Shown: positions 17,451-25,896 of the stretch, piece by piece
Layout: each line of letters starts with the position of its first letter
Numbering within the stretch: position 1 is the first letter of the stretch
DNA from: Vibrio fluvialis
GTDB lineage: Bacteria > Pseudomonadota > Gammaproteobacteria > Enterobacterales > Vibrionaceae
DNA: 64,000 bases
Direction: 5' to 3'
Assembly: GCF_900460245.1 (NCBI RefSeq)
Contig: NZ_UHIP01000002.1
Location: 1,364,001 to 1,428,000, forward strand
Position numbers and translations under genes: made by a program
The notes under the pieces: generated by a model
What the model saw: the letters and a program-made list of their open reading frames with translations, nothing else
Told to the model about the DNA's origin: nothing
Database searches by the model: none

Positions 17451-18972
17451 GGGCCACCTCCTGCGACGCAATAAAGCCGCCTGCAATCCATTCACCGATT
17501 TGATCAATGGATGTGTCCGCCGTTTTCACCGCCGAAGAGACGTGGCCCTCATAAATTGCGGCGAGGCGATCGCAAAGAACGAACAGCTCATCAATATCCT
17601 CAGACACCACCAGAATGGCAGCGCCTTCGTCGCGCAATGCGATCAACTGTCGGTGGATCGCGCTGGCCGCACCGATATCCACACCCCAAGTCGGGTGCGC
17701 ACAAATCAACACACGCGGTGCTTGTGCAACCTCACGCCCCATGATGAATTTTTGCAGATTCCCGCCAGACAAACTTTTCGCTTGCGACTGCTCATTGCGG
17801 CACTTGACCTGATTGGTTTGAATCAGTTTTTGGGCCATGGCTTTGAGTTTGGGAAATTGAATCACACCGCTGCGACAAAGCGAACGCGCATGCGTCAGCA
17901 GGGTATTCTCTTCTAAACTCATCTCCGGCACGGCGCCTTGCCCCAAGCGATTGGCAGGGACGTAGGCTAATCCCAGTTGGCGGCGGCGTCCCGCATGCAA
18001 ATGGCCAATCGGCGCATTTTGCCACTGGATAGAGTCGTTATCGGCGCGAGTGTCTTCGCCGCTCAGCACAGCCAACAAGTCTTCCTGACCATTGCCCGCA
18101 ACGCCCGCCAAACCAAAGATTTCGCCACTGCGAAGCTCAAGATTAATGTGCTTTAAGCTGCATCCGAACGGATGAGACGGCGCGAGTGACAGATTGACTG
18201 TGCGCATCACCACCGTTTCACCGGCTGTTTTCGGATACGTTTCCGACAACTGGGTTTCATCGCCAACCATCATGCGCGCAATTGAATTGGGCGTTTCGTG
18301 TGAAGGGTTGCATTCCCCAGTCACTTTGCCGCCTCGCAGAATAACGGCGCGATGACAAAGCGTGGTGACTTCCTTCAACTTATGGCTGATGAACAAAATC
18401 GCGCAACCTTCCGACGCCAGTTGATTGAGCACGGTAAACAGCCCTTCGATTTCCTGAGGGGCCAGTACCGAGGTCGGTTCATCAAGGATCAGCAGTTTTA
18501 CGTTCTGAATCAAACAACGCAAAATTTCGACTCGTTGGCGCTCCCCGATACTCAGGCTGTGAACGTAACGGTCCGGGTCAACGTGTAACTGATATTGTTC
18601 ACTTTTTTCGACAATGGTTTGGCGTAAATCATCCAAGGAGTCGAGAAATTCCTTATCTAGCCCCAACTGGATATTTTCTAACACCGTCAGGGTTTCAAAC
18701 ACAGAGAAGTGCTGGAACACCATGCCAATCCCCATGGCGCGAGCCTGATTAGGGGATGTCATGCTGACTTCATGATTATTCCATAAAATCGCACCTTCAC
18801 TGGGCGTGTTGACCCCATAAATCATTTTCACCAGCGTTGACTTTCCGGCTCCATTTTCACCCAGTAGAGCGAGAATTTCGCCGGGAAACAGTTTGAGATT
18901 CACTTTGTCATTCGCCACGACACCCGGGAAGAACTTACTGAGATTCCACAGTTCGAGAAGTGGTGTAGTCAT
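17443..18972 (-). CDS. ABC transporter ATP-binding protein with two ABC domains (nucleoside type)
   Basis: A 509-residue double ABC ATPase of the RbsA/YufO class. Domain 1 has Walker A G38-ENGAGKS-T46, signature LSIGERQRVE and Walker B LLILDEPTSVL. Domain 2 has a degenerate P-loop (GVAGNGQEDL, lacking the GKS/T lysine) but a good signature LSGGNLQK. Asymmetric active sites of this kind are normal for the class. It powers the two permeases encoded immediately downstream. A RutR-type site lies 49-64 bases before the start. Confidence 0.9.
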   Translation of the reverse strand: MTTPLLELWNLSKFFPGVVANDKVNLKLFPGEILALLGENGAGKSTLVKMIYGVNTPSEGAILWNNHEVSMTSPNQARAMGIGMVFQHFSVFETLTVLENIQLGLDKEFLDSLDDLRQTIVEKSEQYQLHVDPDRYVHSLSIGERQRVEILRCLIQNVKLLILDEPTSVLAPQEIEGLFTVLNQLASEGCAILFISHKLKEVTTLCHRAVILRGGKVTGECNPSHETPNSIARMMVGDETQLSETYPKTAGETVVMRTVNLSLAPSHPFGCSLKHINLELRSGEIFGLAGVAGNGQEDLLAVLSGEDTRADNDSIQWQNAPIGHLHAGRRRQLGLAYVPANRLGQGAVPEMSLEENTLLTHARSLCRSGVIQFPKLKAMAQKLIQTNQVKCRNEQSQAKSLSGGNLQKFIMGREVAQAPRVLICAHPTWGVDIGAASAIHRQLIALRDEGAAILVVSEDIDELFVLCDRLAAIYEGHVSSAVKTADTSIDQIGEWIAGGFIASQEVAHA

Positions 18973-19020
18973 GTTGAGCAGATTCCTTTCTATTTTTTTC
19001 GAAAGGGTAAATGCAAAAAC

Positions 19021-19036
19021 TTGACCAAGTGTTCAA
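19021..19036. promoter_or_regulatory. RutR-type operator upstream of the ABC transporter operon
   Basis: TTGACCAAGTGTTCAA matches the RutR consensus TTGACCAnnTGGTCAA at 13 of 14 defined positions (T for G in the right arm). It lies between the ABC ATPase start at 18972 and the divergent regulator gene at 19174. Confidence 0.7.
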
Positions 19037-19173
19037 ATAGAGTGGCAACAAGGGCTGCGCTGCGCTATGTCGCAACCTGCTGAACCATAAATGTGCAGAT
19101 GCCTGAAAACGGTGCATATTTAGACACTTGACAACCGATGCGTAAGCAATGATTACTGTAATAAAGGGCCAAT

Positions 19174-19830
19174 ATGAAAGGAGTTCTCTTGGAGACTGAA
19201 CTGGGACAGCAGAAACGCTCTATTTCGGGAGAAATTCGTCGTCGCAACCAGGAATTAATCTTGCAGGCTGCTGCTGATGAATTCGTCAAACATGGATACA
19301 AAGGCACATCGGTTCAAGCGATTGCCGATCGAGTGAATTTGCCCAAAGCCAATATTCTCTATTACTTCAAGTCCAAAACGGGACTGTATAAAGCGTTATT
19401 GCAGGATATTCTCACGCTGTGGAATGAAGGTTTTTCAGAAAGTGCCATCGACAGTTCGCCACAAGCTGTGCTTCGCAATTATATCGTCGGCAAAATGCGC
19501 TATAGCCGAACGCATCCTCAAGAGTCGAAGATCTTCGCTCAAGAGATTATTCAAGGCGCGCCGGTGATTCGTGATGAAATTCAGTTTCCGGTCGTCAACT
19601 GGGCAGCGGGCAAAGCAAGTGTGATCAACGCGTGGGTAGAACAGGGGCTAATTCGCCCGGTCGATCCGCTACATTTGCTGTTTTTGATATGGGGAGCCAC
19701 CCAATTTTACGCTGATTTTGATACTGAAATTCAGCTCATCAAAGGTGCACCCATGTCCGAAGAAGAGTTTGAACAGGCACAGCAATTTCTTGTCGATATG
19801 ATTTTACGCGGCCTTGCCGTGACATCGTAA
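19174..19830 (+). CDS. TetR-family regulator, RutR-like
   Basis: A 218-residue TetR-family protein. The N-terminal helix-turn-helix (about residues 23-70) includes GTSVQAIADRVNLPKANILYYF. The C-terminal domain strongly resembles E. coli RutR: ILYYFKSKTGLYKALL, EIIQGAPVIRDEI, PVDPLHLLFLIWGATQFYADF. RutR binds pyrimidine bases and controls both purine and pyrimidine catabolism genes. This homologue sits in a purine cluster with three RutR-type operators, so it is probably the local repressor, with a purine catabolite or base as ligand. A TTG at 19189 has AAGGAG ideally placed upstream (19177-19182) and may be the true start, five codons shorter. It is divergent from the transporter operon and 11 bases ahead of the next gene. 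Confidence 0.88.
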   Translation: MKGVLLETELGQQKRSISGEIRRRNQELILQAAADEFVKHGYKGTSVQAIADRVNLPKANILYYFKSKTGLYKALLQDILTLWNEGFSESAIDSSPQAVLRNYIVGKMRYSRTHPQESKIFAQEIIQGAPVIRDEIQFPVVNWAAGKASVINAWVEQGLIRPVDPLHLLFLIWGATQFYADFDTEIQLIKGAPMSEEEFEQAQQFLVDMILRGLAVTS

Positions 19831-19841
19831 CTTTAAGCTTC

Positions 19842-20708
19842 ATGGAGGAAGACTTGAGCCCGAACAGCAGTAAAAAAGTCCCATTATTTGGGATCGGGAT
19901 TGCCGGCAATTTCGCTGGCCACTTACAACAGACTGGCGAAGCAAAAGCGCTTCAAGGTGACGTGGATACCAGTCGCCCGCAGGCGCTTTTTCCCTTTTAT
20001 GTCACGGACGCCAGCGACGAATACTTAACGGTTAATCCGTATTCGTTTGACAGTGTTCTGTTACCTAATGATCCAACGGCACGGGTGCAGATGGAGCCTG
20101 AAATCGCACTTGTGGTTAAGGTGAACTATCTTGGCACAACCGTTATCGGGCTGGAACCAGAATCGATGACGCTGCTCAACGATTTGACTCATCGCAATGC
20201 CGTTGTTAGCAAATTGGCTGAAAAGAAAAACTGGGGGCTGGCATCAAAAGGCATTGCGAAAAAAGCGTGGCCACTGACCAGTTTCAGCGCCGCAGATGGG
20301 CTCGGGAAGTACCGATTCTGCAGCTTTCATCGCCGAGATGGCGTTTGGTCAGCGTGTTGCCATGACGTCTCATTGAGTGATTACAGTTATTGCTATGAAC
20401 AGTTGATTTCTTGGTTGATAGAGCAGCTCAACACCCAGAAAAACGAAGGAGCACTGCATAACCTCACCAAGCTGATTGGCGAGGCAGGGTACCCCAAACG
20501 CATGTTGATCTCACTGGGTTCATCTCGCTATACGAAATACGGTGAAGAGCACCAATTACAATCCGGTGATGAACTGTGCGCGGTGCTGTATGACTCGACA
20601 CGTATTGATAATCCCGAAATCCACTCCCTGATTGTTGAGCAGACGTTTGACGAACTTTTACAGCAACACATTGTACTTAAGCAATCTGTTTATGCGCGGG
20701 CAGAATAG
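19842..20708 (+). CDS. DUF5718-like protein of unknown function
   Basis: A 288-residue cytoplasmic protein without signal peptide or membrane segments. The start GIGIAGNFAGHLQQTGEA and the overall shape recall DUF5718, a family I know only as uncharacterised; a distant likeness to the fumarylacetoacetate hydrolase fold (acidic MEPEIALVVKV strand) is a guess. It follows the RutR-like gene by 11 bases and is probably cotranscribed, so a role in purine metabolism is possible but unproven. A TTG at 19854 has GGAGGAAG close upstream and could be the real start. A perfect 15-bp hairpin follows the stop. Confidence 0.6.
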   Translation: MEEDLSPNSSKKVPLFGIGIAGNFAGHLQQTGEAKALQGDVDTSRPQALFPFYVTDASDEYLTVNPYSFDSVLLPNDPTARVQMEPEIALVVKVNYLGTTVIGLEPESMTLLNDLTHRNAVVSKLAEKKNWGLASKGIAKKAWPLTSFSAADGLGKYRFCSFHRRDGVWSACCHDVSLSDYSYCYEQLISWLIEQLNTQKNEGALHNLTKLIGEAGYPKRMLISLGSSRYTKYGEEHQLQSGDELCAVLYDSTRIDNPEIHSLIVEQTFDELLQQHIVLKQSVYARAE

Positions 20709-20720
20709 ACTTACGCCATA

Positions 20721-20754
20721 AACGACAAAGGAGCCAATCGGCTCCTTTGTCGTT
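20721..20754. terminator. Bidirectional terminator hairpin
   Basis: A perfect 15-bp stem (AACGACAAAGGAGCC with its complement) and a 4-base loop between convergent genes. There is no long T-run, but the position and stem favour termination. The right arm overlaps the stop of the diguanylate cyclase gene. Confidence 0.6.
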
Positions 20755-22201
20755 AGGACTTCACTCGATGACGTCCTTCTTTCTTAGCTTCAAGCAGCAA
20801 TTTATCTGCCTGTTCAAACGCCGAAACGAAGTTATCGTTATCTTTTATCTCAGTGACACCGAAACTACAAGTGACAATGTCACTCATTCCGGGGACGCGT
20901 AACTTTCCGATTGCTTCACACAGGCGTTCTGCAACCTGTAACGCTCCCGGTAGGTCATCGCCGGGTAACAACAGCATAAACTCATCGCCACCAAATCGGC
21001 CGATTTTATCGGAAGGGCGAATCTCCTGCTTAACGAGATTTGCAATGGCTATCAATACTTTATCGCCAATGATGTGGCCGTAATTATCGTTAATCACTTT
21101 AAACTTGTCGATATCGAACAAAATCATTGAAATCGGCTGGTTATAACGACGCGCGCGAACAACTTCGTCATGAACATTACGAATAAAGAACTGACGGGTT
21201 TGTACATCCGTCAGAATGTCTTGCTCGGAAAGGCGGCGTAGCTTCTGATTGTCGACTAAAATGTGCGGCACCCAGAGCCCGAAATAAGTGTTGGCCGCCA
21301 GTAAATAGATGGTGAACTGATACACCATCGCGCGTTCAGATAATCCCAGAACATCCACCAGCACCGCCGTTAGCGTGCTGAGCACTGCCAAGCTGATGAA
21401 CGAACGTGAGGCAGTTTCGGTAAACACAATCCACATCTGTGCAATACCAAGAAAGAACACCATGAACACAATCTGTGAAGAAGGATAGGCGGCCACAAGC
21501 ATACTGATGCTCAATAAAATAAGGCCTGCGGTAATCAGCTTATAAATAAAAGGCTTCAGCGGTAAATCATCCAACAATGGTTTGAAATGCTTTATCAACC
21601 ATCGGCCTTCAGAAGGGTAAAATTTCCCGAGAATTGATACGATCAGCGGTGTGATGACCACAACACCAATCAAATCACCCACCCACCAAGGGACCCACAA
21701 TTGCATGATGTCGGAGTAATCGATGATGCCGGTCATCGCCAACGCAGTCGAGCCGCCGATGGCGGCAACCAACGAGGAGCACACGGCTAAGATCAAAAAT
21801 AGCAAAATCAGATTGGGAACTTTAACGGTGTCTTGCTCTGCACTGATCTGCTTAAGCAACGAAGCACCAAGCCAGTATGCGAAACTGTGAATACCTGCGA
21901 ATAACAAACCGGTGGAAACCAATGTCGTAAATGACTGATTGGCACCGTAAATGCTATTTTCCCAAAAGGTCGCAGTAATTGAGCACAAAATGAGAACGGG
22001 TAAATACGACCAGCCCAAAACCAAAAAGATAGCGAATGTTACACCGGAGGGAGGAAACCAGACACTGACGTGTGGCTCATATTCCATCAGAGCAGCAGCC
22101 CGCCACATGATAAGCCAAGCACAAGCGACCAAAATCGGGCGTAGAGAAATTGATCGCATCCATTTGTCATAAATCGACAGAACATCTTGATTAACAGCCA
22201 A
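20753..22201 (-). CDS. Diguanylate cyclase with MASE1 membrane sensor
   Basis: A 482-residue protein. The first 310 residues form a MASE1-type integral membrane sensor of about eight helices (WFPPSGVTFAIFLVLGW is typical). The C-terminal GGDEF domain (about 325-482) has an intact active site RFGGDEF and an inhibitory I-site R-P-S-D five residues before it. It should therefore make cyclic di-GMP and be subject to product inhibition. The signal sensed is unknown. It is a single-gene unit, convergent with the DUF5718-like gene. Confidence 0.9.
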   Translation of the reverse strand: MAVNQDVLSIYDKWMRSISLRPILVACAWLIMWRAAALMEYEPHVSVWFPPSGVTFAIFLVLGWSYLPVLILCSITATFWENSIYGANQSFTTLVSTGLLFAGIHSFAYWLGASLLKQISAEQDTVKVPNLILLFLILAVCSSLVAAIGGSTALAMTGIIDYSDIMQLWVPWWVGDLIGVVVITPLIVSILGKFYPSEGRWLIKHFKPLLDDLPLKPFIYKLITAGLILLSISMLVAAYPSSQIVFMVFFLGIAQMWIVFTETASRSFISLAVLSTLTAVLVDVLGLSERAMVYQFTIYLLAANTYFGLWVPHILVDNQKLRRLSEQDILTDVQTRQFFIRNVHDEVVRARRYNQPISMILFDIDKFKVINDNYGHIIGDKVLIAIANLVKQEIRPSDKIGRFGGDEFMLLLPGDDLPGALQVAERLCEAIGKLRVPGMSDIVTCSFGVTEIKDNDNFVSAFEQADKLLLEAKKEGRHRVKS

Positions 22202-22456
22202 ATGTCCTCCTTGACCTTCACTGCATGACGTAGGCTTATTTAATAGTAGTTACTGAACAATAACTCACTAAGTCGTTATTGAGTTTTTATTCATTTACTT
22301 ACAAGTTGATTAAAGAAATTTGACATAAATCATAAGATTGCACCACGATAGCACTTAGAGTAGCGCCAGTTCTCAACATGGAGACATACGGAAAAACTTT
22401 GATGTCCTCGGTGCCGAGTATCGACTAACATAAGTTTAATATTCAACTGAATACAG

Positions 22457-23452
22457 ATGACTTGCAGACGTATGTTGAAACGCAACTTCGCTATACCTCT
22501 TGGGACTTTCCTTTTTACTTACTCCTCATGGGCCATCGCAGGTTACTCATCCATCCAGAATTTTTTGGAGAACAGCTTTGCGGCAACGATCGTACTGAGC
22601 GACAGTGATGTATTTACCGTTGGCATCAGCGATTTTGATCCTAACAAGTTGCTCAACACTGATAATGAAGAATGGGGCACGGAGGAGTCGCTCGACAACC
22701 GCAAGAAATATGCTGTTTCGACACTACCTTATACGTTTGAACTCAGCGAGGCGGATGCCATTAATCAGCACAGCATTTTACTGCGCTTATCGGGGATGGT
22801 ATCTGAAGAAACGGTGCAGTTTGCTACTGACGAGCCGAAAGACGATTTTCGTCAGGTGATCGCTGACTTATATGTCGCCTACCGATTTACACACCATTTC
22901 GATGAACACTGGTCGTTTGAGCCCGGATTTGGAGCTCATTTGTTGCGCTATGAAAATAGCATGGATTACAACAGCCCAACCGGAAAACAAATTGCGCCGT
23001 TTCTGGACAATTTATTGTTCAATACCACAGCGTGGGCCAACGTTTATGAGCCGCACTTTAAAGTGAAATATAAGTCAGAAGAATCCTGGGGGCGTTGGCA
23101 AGTTTCATCCTCCTGGCACTACTTTTATGGCTATGGATGGGGGGAAGCGAATGAAGGCGATATCGGTCATCCCGAAGGGTGGTATATCGCCAACGGAGTA
23201 ACTGCAGCTTATGACTTTTCACAGCTCGGTCGTTCTGTTCAGTCTATCTACTCAAGCCTAAAAAGGGTGGACGTGGGTGGAGACATCAACCAGCCCCTGG
23301 GCACATCAATGTACTATGAGGCAAGCGTTGGATGGTTAATGACACCACCATTTGAAATCAGTTTTATAGACAATATTGGAATTGGATTGGCCTTAAACTA
23401 CGGCAGCGCATTCAAAGGCGGCAGTATTGTGCTGTTTTTCAATCAGGACTGA
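22457..23452 (+). CDS. Solitary outer-membrane autotransporter-like beta-barrel protein
   Basis: A 331-residue protein with an N-terminal signal peptide (ending about TYSSWAIA-GYSS). Alternating aromatic and polar strands follow, e.g. WQVSSSWHYFYGYGWGEAN, and the C-terminus is SGSIVLFF-like with a final aromatic pair. The pattern fits PF11557, the solitary autotransporter beta-barrel domain found in vibrios: a barrel without a passenger. ATG 22472 (MLKRNF) may be the true start. An FNR-like motif at 22320-22333 is imperfect. The 3' end overlaps the convergent gene by ten bases. Its function is unknown. Confidence 0.65.
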   Translation: MTCRRMLKRNFAIPLGTFLFTYSSWAIAGYSSIQNFLENSFAATIVLSDSDVFTVGISDFDPNKLLNTDNEEWGTEESLDNRKKYAVSTLPYTFELSEADAINQHSILLRLSGMVSEETVQFATDEPKDDFRQVIADLYVAYRFTHHFDEHWSFEPGFGAHLLRYENSMDYNSPTGKQIAPFLDNLLFNTTAWANVYEPHFKVKYKSEESWGRWQVSSSWHYFYGYGWGEANEGDIGHPEGWYIANGVTAAYDFSQLGRSVQSIYSSLKRVDVGGDINQPLGTSMYYEASVGWLMTPPFEISFIDNIGIGLALNYGSAFKGGSIVLFFNQD

Positions 23453-24684
23453 TTCGCCACTTTGACACAGTTGCGACCCGCTTTTTTCGCCGAGTAAAGT
23501 GCCTGGTCTGCCAATTTGATTGCCGAAATAGGATTGCGCTCAACAGTACTGTCACAGACACCAATACTGACGGTAATATTCACCGATGTACGTTTAGCAT
23601 CAGAGCGCTGTTTCACGCCATCTTTATCGTTCTTTGGCCGCGAATCAAAATTACGAATCACAAGATCATACTGTTCAATATCAGCGCGCAGCAGCTCCAG
23701 AAAATCCACCGCTTGATCGGCGGTTTTACCTTTAAACAGAACGGTAAATTCTTCGCCGCCGTAGCGATACACTTTAGCGCGCCCCTGAACCAAGCGCAGC
23801 CGGGCCGCAACTAACTTGAGCACGTCATCGCCGGTCTCATGACCATAGGAATCGTTGAACTTCTTGAAGTGGTCCACATCCACCATTGCTACCGTAAAAC
23901 GTCGCCCGAGGTAGCGCATATCAAGATCCAGTGCATGACGCCCAGGTAGCTGCGTCAGCCTATCGTTAAATGCCATCTCATGGCTGGCCGATAACAAATA
24001 CAGTATCAGAAGCACACCAGCTAACGAGAACATGGTGCTGGAGACATACTGCACCTGAAAGAAAATGAAGGTGTTCGACGCCAACAGAATTGAGGTGTAA
24101 ATCACCACATCCATTAGACGATTTTTGGTTAACACAAAAATACTGGTGATGCCCGTTAATGCCGCAAGATAGAGCACCAGAATGAACGGCAGTTTAGATA
24201 CTTGTTCGACTGAATAGAGCAAGCCGTCGTTAAGATCCGCAAAGCCACCGGATTGATATTGCGTGATAATGAGATAACACCACACGCCAAATAGAGTGAG
24301 AATACCTAAGTACACCGCAAATCCACGGCTAAATAATCCGCCGTTTTTAAAGGCATAGCTGAGCAAGCAAGCGATAGGCAGTAAAATAGCCAACAGAGAC
24401 AGTTCGAGCAGGGTGGTGCCTGTCGTTAGCGGGGTTTGCAAACGATACTGAATCACCCAATAACATATCATCATCGCACAGGCCACCATGGCCATACGAC
24501 TTTGTTTAAAGAGATGCGCGATCGCAATAGCGGCAATAAATAGCACGTAGGGTAAGTTGCCCGCAAATCCGAGATTTGAGCGGGTAATAAGAATGACGTT
24601 GTTCATTCCGAACCACAGTGCAGACAGCAGAATGATTGGAAATGAAAAACGAAACCAATACGAGGTAACCAGACTCGACGACAT
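23443..24684 (-). CDS. Membrane diguanylate cyclase (GGEEF)
   Basis: A 413-residue protein with seven to eight hydrophobic helices over residues 10-235 and a C-terminal GGDEF domain (about 245-410). The catalytic motif YRYGGEEF is intact, as is the upstream VDVDHFKKFND metal and nucleotide strand. The position of the inhibitory RxxD motif reads QGRA, so product inhibition through the I-site is probably absent. Compared with most relatives, the domain has an insertion (about 345-365: SRPKNDKDGVKQRSDAKRT) between two conserved strands. The sensor part is not recognised. Confidence 0.87.
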   Translation of the reverse strand: MSSSLVTSYWFRFSFPIILLSALWFGMNNVILITRSNLGFAGNLPYVLFIAAIAIAHLFKQSRMAMVACAMMICYWVIQYRLQTPLTTGTTLLELSLLAILLPIACLLSYAFKNGGLFSRGFAVYLGILTLFGVWCYLIITQYQSGGFADLNDGLLYSVEQVSKLPFILVLYLAALTGITSIFVLTKNRLMDVVIYTSILLASNTFIFFQVQYVSSTMFSLAGVLLILYLLSASHEMAFNDRLTQLPGRHALDLDMRYLGRRFTVAMVDVDHFKKFNDSYGHETGDDVLKLVAARLRLVQGRAKVYRYGGEEFTVLFKGKTADQAVDFLELLRADIEQYDLVIRNFDSRPKNDKDGVKQRSDAKRTSVNITVSIGVCDSTVERNPISAIKLADQALYSAKKAGRNCVKVANQS

Positions 24685-24925
24685 GTTCTAACAACTAGCC
24701 ATTTGACTTAATGACAAATTCAAAAATAGTTATGTTCGCTAGCATACTTCTATTTAATGATTTTCCAAGCTTTTTGCTAAACTTAAGTCGTAAAAGCGGG
24801 TGCTTGACCATACATTTAATCTTGTATACGCGACATTGATTGCCTATCGGTTAAGTGTTGGCTAGTGTAGCAAAACATCAAATCGCGCGTAGGATCGCCG
24901 ATTATTTGTGTTCAGGAGAGTCAAG

Positions 24926-25297
24926 ATGCAAATCAGTGTCGACGTACACAACTATATGGAAACTCTGGTAGGCCAGGTGTTAGCCCAAGAGTATTATGTG
25001 GAAAACTACTCCAATGAGCAGTTAGCCGATTTGGCATGCCTCGCGCTCAGTCAGATTCGCCCAATCTACATTCGCCATGACATCGATTTTTTATCGGCAT
25101 TGCCCGAGGCCCGTTTGGTGATATTGAAGAAAAGGGCCGAAACAGCTATCGAGGCTGCAGAATCGATGATCGTTGATGATCGTCGCAAAAATCGTGATGA
25201 TGACCTGCCGGTTGTCATCGCTCAGACGCGTTTTGATGACGATGCAGAATTAGAGTGGTACGAAAAGCCGATTCTCGGCCACAAAGATCCAGCCTAA
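24926..25297 (+). CDS. ComFB-family protein
   Basis: A 123-residue protein from ATG 24926, with AGGAG seven bases upstream; a frame opening at 24908 is less likely. The first 85 residues match the late-competence ComFB family: VDVHNYMETLVGQ, then ACLALSQIRPIYIRHDIDF. ComFB-type domains have been linked to nucleotide second messengers in cyanobacteria, as I recall, but in vibrios the role is unknown. The C-terminal 35 residues are acidic and probably disordered. It is 24 bases upstream of the next gene, with which it may be cotranscribed, and lies beside two diguanylate cyclase genes. Confidence 0.65.
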   Translation: MQISVDVHNYMETLVGQVLAQEYYVENYSNEQLADLACLALSQIRPIYIRHDIDFLSALPEARLVILKKRAETAIEAAESMIVDDRRKNRDDDLPVVIAQTRFDDDAELEWYEKPILGHKDPA

Positions 25298-25321
25298 AAT
25301 TGATTACCCAAAGGAGTTGTT

Positions 25322-25600
25322 GTGGGACTGTTTTCTCGTTTGTTTGGCGGTAAGTCAGAAAACCAAATCGAAGTTGTTCAGCCTGTCGAATACAAAGGCT
25401 TTCTCATTTACCAGGAGCCGCTTGCTGAAGGCGGGCAATACCGTATTGCCGGGCGCATAACCAAAGAAGTCGATGGTGAATTAAAAACACACCGCTTTAT
25501 TCGTTCCGATGTACTGCCAAATAAAGAAGATGCCAAAGAACTGATGCTGAAAAAGGCGCAGATGTTTATCGACCAAATGAGTGGTCAGATCTTCTCTTAA
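25322..25600 (+). CDS. PF10115 'HlyU-like' small protein
   Basis: A 92-residue protein starting with GTG after AAGGAG. The sequence (GLFSRLFGGKSEN, then VEYKGFLIYQEPLAEGGQYRIAG, partly quoted; then HRFIRSDVLPNKEDAKEL) matches the family that databases call HlyU transcriptional activator. The true Vibrio HlyU is an ArsR-type winged helix protein of similar size, and nothing like a helix-turn-helix is visible here. I therefore treat the regulator label as doubtful. The N-terminal amphipathic motif followed by a compact beta-rich domain suggests a small structural or adaptor protein. A terminator follows. Confidence 0.7.
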   Translation: MGLFSRLFGGKSENQIEVVQPVEYKGFLIYQEPLAEGGQYRIAGRITKEVDGELKTHRFIRSDVLPNKEDAKELMLKKAQMFIDQMSGQIFS

Positions 25601-25630
25601 CTCATCCAGTCGTTGACAGAAATCATAAAT

Positions 25631-25673
25631 AAAAGGGCCATAAGTCGATATGCTTGTGGCTCTTTTGTTTTTC
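25631..25673 (+). terminator. Terminator after the PF10115 gene
   Basis: A 14-bp stem with two G-U pairs (25631-25644 with 25653-25666) and a loop of eight bases, followed by GTTTTTCT. A 61-codon frame crossing it has no other support. Confidence 0.7.
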
Positions 25674-25896
25674 TGTGCACTTTGCAAATTCCTGTTTTTA
25701 TAGATATTTGTCTATACTGGTTTGACCTCTGCTGTGTTGAAGTGATGTTGTATTCCAAGGGCAGAGTCAACAGAATCCTTTACTACCTAACGTTATAACT
25801 AATGAAAGTTTGTATTTATATAACAAATAGCTTGAAGTTAGGTTAGTCGTTAGATAAAAACAGAATAATCATTGTGCCAATAGTCAAGGAACAGCT

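Noticed and set aside
19128..19162. Promoter of the RutR-like gene (TTGACA at 19128)
   Set aside because: The -35 box is good, but no -10 hexamer lies at the right distance, so I did not list it as a feature.
22320..22333. FNR box before the solitary beta-barrel gene
   Set aside because: TTGACATAAATCAT has two mismatches in the half-sites and no supporting context.
25613..25798. 61-codon frame between the PF10115 gene and pntA
   Set aside because: It runs across a terminator hairpin, has no ribosome binding site, and has odd composition rich in Cys, Tyr and Ile.
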